Notes under the pieces: generated by a model
The model's input: the letters and a program-made list of their open reading frames with translations, nothing else
What the model was told of the DNA's origin: nothing
Database searches by the model: none
Source of the DNA: Rhizophagus sp. LPA8_4_AMF
Lineage: Eukaryota; Glomeromycota; Glomeromycetes; Glomerales; Glomeraceae
DNA: 32,132 bases
Reading direction: 5' to 3'
Assembly: GCA_021464525.1 (NCBI GenBank)
Contig: JADRCO010000510.1
Location: 1 to 32,132 of the forward strand
Shown: one piece after another, positions 28,611 to 32,132 of the stretch
Layout: each line of letters starts with the position of its first letter
Position numbering within the stretch: the stretch's first letter is position 1
Translations under genes and position numbers: made by a program

Positions 28611-31115
28611 AGTTAGAAAGCACAATGCAAAAAATAATTTGTTACGAACGCGTTCATAAAATTTATTGCAATAAAAATTTTCGATGGTTCAATTCATTTA
28701 TATAGCAAAAATTAAATTGTCATTATTTCATCGCTCGCTATATGATTTCTTTCTATTATCAAAAAAGGAAAAAATATGGTAATGATATCAATATTATCAA
28801 AAATGTACTTGAGATACCTAAAAAAAAAAAATATTATGAAATATTCAAGTTTTTAGCTGCTGTTTACTGTATATGCTGTTAGATGCAGTTTTGACGCCCA
28901 ACTACAAAATTAATTTAGTAGATTTTGAAAGTAAAAAGCGTACTGTTGATCCGATTACCGTTTCTTTCACGGTTGAAAATGACATTAGGTAATTTATTTC
29001 TTGCTTGCTACTTGTTTTTACTTTCAAACAATTAAAAACGGATGTGCAGCAAACAAACAAGTTCAATGAATATCTTTAAATCAATATCATAAAAATTTTC
29101 TTTGTTTAATACCGTTATCAAATGTATCGAATGCGTCAAATTTCAAGCCAAAATTCCATAAAATTTTGATTCGTGGATTATATAATAAAAACTATTCGCC
29201 AACACAATAAGAAATTAATTGAATATTCATTCAAATAAAAAAAAACACGATGGGGTAAATTGGGGTAAATTGGGGTAAAAACTAGAATGACACGCTTTAA
29301 TCAAAATTTCCCACGTATCACTTGAAAAATAGGAACCTTTTTTTTTCTTTAACATAAAGATAAAAAAGATAACTCACTTTTCGGGGATTCCGTAAATTCC
29401 GTGAGAATTCTTTCTTTTTACATTTTGGGTAATTTAAATGAATTTTTTTTTTTTTTTTTGAAACATTTAAATGTTGTGGCTTGTAAAATCTTTTTGTATA
29501 TTCCAAACATATCATAAAGTTGATTGAAAGTTAAAGAAATTTTTGCATTTGTTTACATTTATAAACATTGACAACCGGTTCTTGCGCGTAATTATTAATT
29601 CGCTAATGGTATAATAAGAATGCATGAATGTCCGCATAATATGAAAATACTAAAAATATACTTTTGGCATAATTTGACTTTTTTTTTAAAAAAAAAGGCG
29701 AGATAATGAATGATATAACTAAATTTCCGGAATGTTAAATTCCGAAATTTGCAAGAAAATTATTTTTCTTGGATTTTTATTATTAATTTGTAAAGTTTTC
29801 GTGCGCGAAAGCAAATTTCTTTTTTGTAATAATTAAAAAAATAATATACTTTTACAAAATTTTTTTTTTTACAAAATAACTCATATTTACTAGAGCAAAG
29901 CGTAAAGCGTTAACGGTTATCTTATTTTTACACGCGTATAAATTTAGTTATCATGAGCGAAGTACAGTAATTACGTATGATAACGGATTAAGCAATTCAT
30001 ATACATATTTGAACAATGAGAATAAATAAGACATTAATTACATCATTACATTAATTACATTATTGAAACGAGAGATAAAAAAGATAACTAAAACTTGTTT
30101 TTCGGAATTCGGAATTGCGGGCGTTTTGATGTTTATTATTATTATTCGCGATAAAATTTTTTTTTTTTCATTCTAGATTTTTATAAAAAATTTTTTTTTC
30201 TTTCGTGTGAAAATATTCATGCATAATACAAATAACTAACATATTTACATTTATGGTAATTATAACGCCCAACAAGCCCTTTATTGTAAATTCGTAAATT
30301 ATTCAATGAGCGGTTAACAATTTAATAAGCGTGTCATAAATGTCCCCCCCACATTTAATCATTCATTTATTTTTCGAAAAATAACAATTAAAAATGTCCC
30401 ATTTTAGTTCAGCCCTCAATAGACATCTTGCATCACTTGAAACTTGAGAAAAACTTTTGATACCAAATTATGCATGCGAAATCTGATACACGAGATAAAT
30501 TATAAGTGGAATTCTATTTCAGAATACTTTTGAATGAACCATAGAAACATCTAATTTCTTTTTATAACAAAATTCTGTTTAAATATTTAATTATTATGTT
30601 ATGTAACGAGCAGGTAAAATTCAAATTAAATAATTTGTAAATTACGTTATTTACTTAATAAATTGCATAAATTGCTGAGTTTAATAAAATAAATTATTAT
30701 TCTATTGCGGTTTTCAAATTTCCTATAATCGTTAATGTTTTGCAAAACTTTAACACGTAATCACGTGAATTAGCGCGCACGTAAAAAAAGATTTTAACGA
30801 AATTTTACATTATTGTGTTCTTATTTCTTCTCATAAATTTGAAGATTGATTCCGAGAATGAAATCTTCTAACATGTTTACGGTACAATAAGAACTTTGAT
30901 TGGTTGGTGATTTATCACACTTGATAGATCTCTTATTACATTAACGAAATTAACGAGAGAGAAATAAAAATAATTTTCCGACGGCATATAACAAACTTTT
31001 TAGTTCCTTGTAACAAGATTAATGATTGTATTTATTTTTGTAATTCTATGTATAATTTTACCAAATTATAAAATTTCCCTTTAAATGAGAAACATTTTCG
31101 GCTACGGCTATGAAC
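28611..31115. other. Intergenic, no gene seen
   Basis: AT-rich. Contains three tandem copies of TGGGGTAAAT (29251-29280), an imperfect palindrome AAATTTCCGGAAT / ATTCCGAAATTT at 29721-29750, and CACGTG at 30772. Open frames here are low-complexity. Confidence 0.45.
29251..29280 (+). repeat. 10-bp tandem repeat, 3 copies
   Basis: TGGGGTAAAT repeated three times head to tail, the last ending AAAA. Confidence 0.9.
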
Positions 31116-31200
31116 GATAACGTGGACAACGCAACATAAACTGCGGAGAAGAAAAATAAGAAGAGATAACGTGGGCGACACAATGTCGTCTGCGGAGAAA
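31116..31200 (+). repeat. Diverged 35-bp direct repeat
   Basis: GATAACGTGGACAACGCAAC and GATAACGTGGGCGACACAAT each begin a unit ending in CTGCGGAGAA, at about 31116-31150 and 31164-31199. Differences are mostly transitions. Confidence 0.6.
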
Positions 31201-31912
31201 TTAAGTGGACTACATGGAATATACATTGCTTGGTCACGATTGTTACGTATTGCTTCGCAATTAATAATTTTTAATAAAAGTGAGAAATAATTATTACTGA
31301 ATAAATTGTTAGTATTTATGCCAAAAGGAAGAAAATTTGAATAATAGCAATAGTTGTAAAAGGACTTTTACTCACTGCGTGTATTTATGTTTTTAATAAT
31401 ATGCAAACTTAAGAATTTTAATGGAACTTCACAAAGATTTTTCATTATCGACTAATAATACCTAGCTGTAATTTATGTATTTTATATTTCTTGATGAGTG
31501 ATTTCTTTTATCGAAATTTAATAACCAATAATATAATTTTTCTTTGTTACATTAATTCATGTGAAAAAAAATTACTCGTATTGTAGCGTTATTATAGGTT
31601 TCATGAATAACGACCAAAGAAAATATATAGCAAGTCAATTTGGACAACCCATTTTATCTCTCGCCCTTTCCCTCACCTTTTCTCCTATAATTATCGCTCT
31701 TCCTCCATTAATGTTGTTGCATCGTGATCAGGTGGATACAAGTTTTTAAAAGACTTGGCTAATTCAGCAACAATAGATACATTGAAGAATATACACTACT
31801 GTATATTTATTACATGAACTATTAATTTTTGTTAAAGTGTTTATACCAATTTGTTTATATTTTGACTTTTGTCTTTAGTCATTGATAATATTACCGTATA
31901 ACGGGGGGCCAT
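31201..31912. other. Intergenic, no gene seen
   Basis: AT-rich with no supported frame. The small open frame at 31561-31749 is preceded by no recognisable signals and matches no family I know. Confidence 0.4.
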
Positions 31913-32060
31913 AGTACCCGGGGTATGATACATATTTTAGGAGGTTGGAGGGGTATATTACATGGGGATACAGCATGGGTACTGTGCTTAAGGGGGTACA
32001 GGAATTTATATTGCGTAATTTATTTTACATTACAGTTCCTAGTATTATACCCCGAGTATT
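31913..32060. mobile_element. GC-richer inverted-repeat element (candidate)
   Basis: AGTACCCGGGGTATGATAC at 31913-31931 is the imperfect inverse of GTATTATACCCCGAGTATT at 32042-32060 (15 of 19 positions, differences all transitions). Between them are G-rich phrases such as GGAGGGGTATATTACATGGG. Probably a decayed MITE or part of a larger repeat running out of the window. Confidence 0.45.
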
Positions 32061-32132
32061 TTACAAATTTTGACGGTTACAGCAAAATTCGAAATATAGT
32101 GGACACTTGAAAAATTTGATTGTCGGGATTGT

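Noticed and set aside
31925-32110. Plus frame near the window end
   Set aside because: It lies within the GC-richer inverted-repeat element and starts at a non-ATG codon.
1-32132. tRNA, rRNA and CRISPR signals
   Set aside because: I looked for the T-loop consensus, rRNA-like blocks and regularly spaced repeats and found none; the 10456 array has no spacers.

Overview
The window looks like nuclear DNA of an arbuscular-mycorrhizal (Glomeromycota) fungus close to Rhizophagus. It is very AT-rich, with GT..AG intron signals and many long A/T homopolymers. It carries several small HMG-box (MATA_HMG-like) genes of the kind that is strongly expanded in that group. This placement is an inference from composition and protein style. 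Genes are sparse; most of the 32 kb is non-coding and repeat-derived.

Layout. 0-3.2 kb: HMG gene 1 (+) with a long 3' flank. 3.2-6.8 kb: intergenic DNA with short dispersed repeats and a tiny broken spliced gene start (6.1 kb). 6.8-10.1 kb: a diverged second copy of the first block, holding a decayed C2HC-type domain, HMG gene 2 (+), the same 3' flank and an integrase relic. 10.1-12.8 kb: a minisatellite, a stand-alone C2HC-domain gene (-) and HMG gene 3 (+), whose start lies inside another decayed C2HC domain. 13-17.3 kb: several hairpin or MITE-like elements and a protein-kinase relic (-). 17.4-19.4 kb: a degenerate K/E/R-rich coding region and a possible two-exon gene (-). 20.0-20.9 kb: an intact gene joining the C2HC-like domain to an HMG box, overlapped by a small upstream ORF. 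21-25.7 kb: no convincing gene, one inverted-repeat element. 25.8 kb: an intact orphan gene (+). 28.2-28.6 kb: a divergent HMG-box gene (-). 28.7-32.1 kb: repeats only.

The main story is one gene family at different stages of rearrangement. The 20.3 kb gene shows a C2HC-like domain fused to an HMG box. HMG genes 2 and 3 are preceded, at the matching position, by frameshifted or stop-containing remains of the same C2HC domain, so both now start downstream of or inside the dead half. The 11.3-11.8 kb gene has kept only the C2HC half. HMG gene 1 has a different 5' end and is a mosaic: its HMG core is nearly identical to gene 3, while its tail and 3' flank match gene 2. Small repeats centred on GGCATCCGAGGGTGGTGTGG lie around these genes in both orientations and may be mobile-element ends or a shared regulatory site.

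All product calls come from reading translations by eye; no database search was possible.
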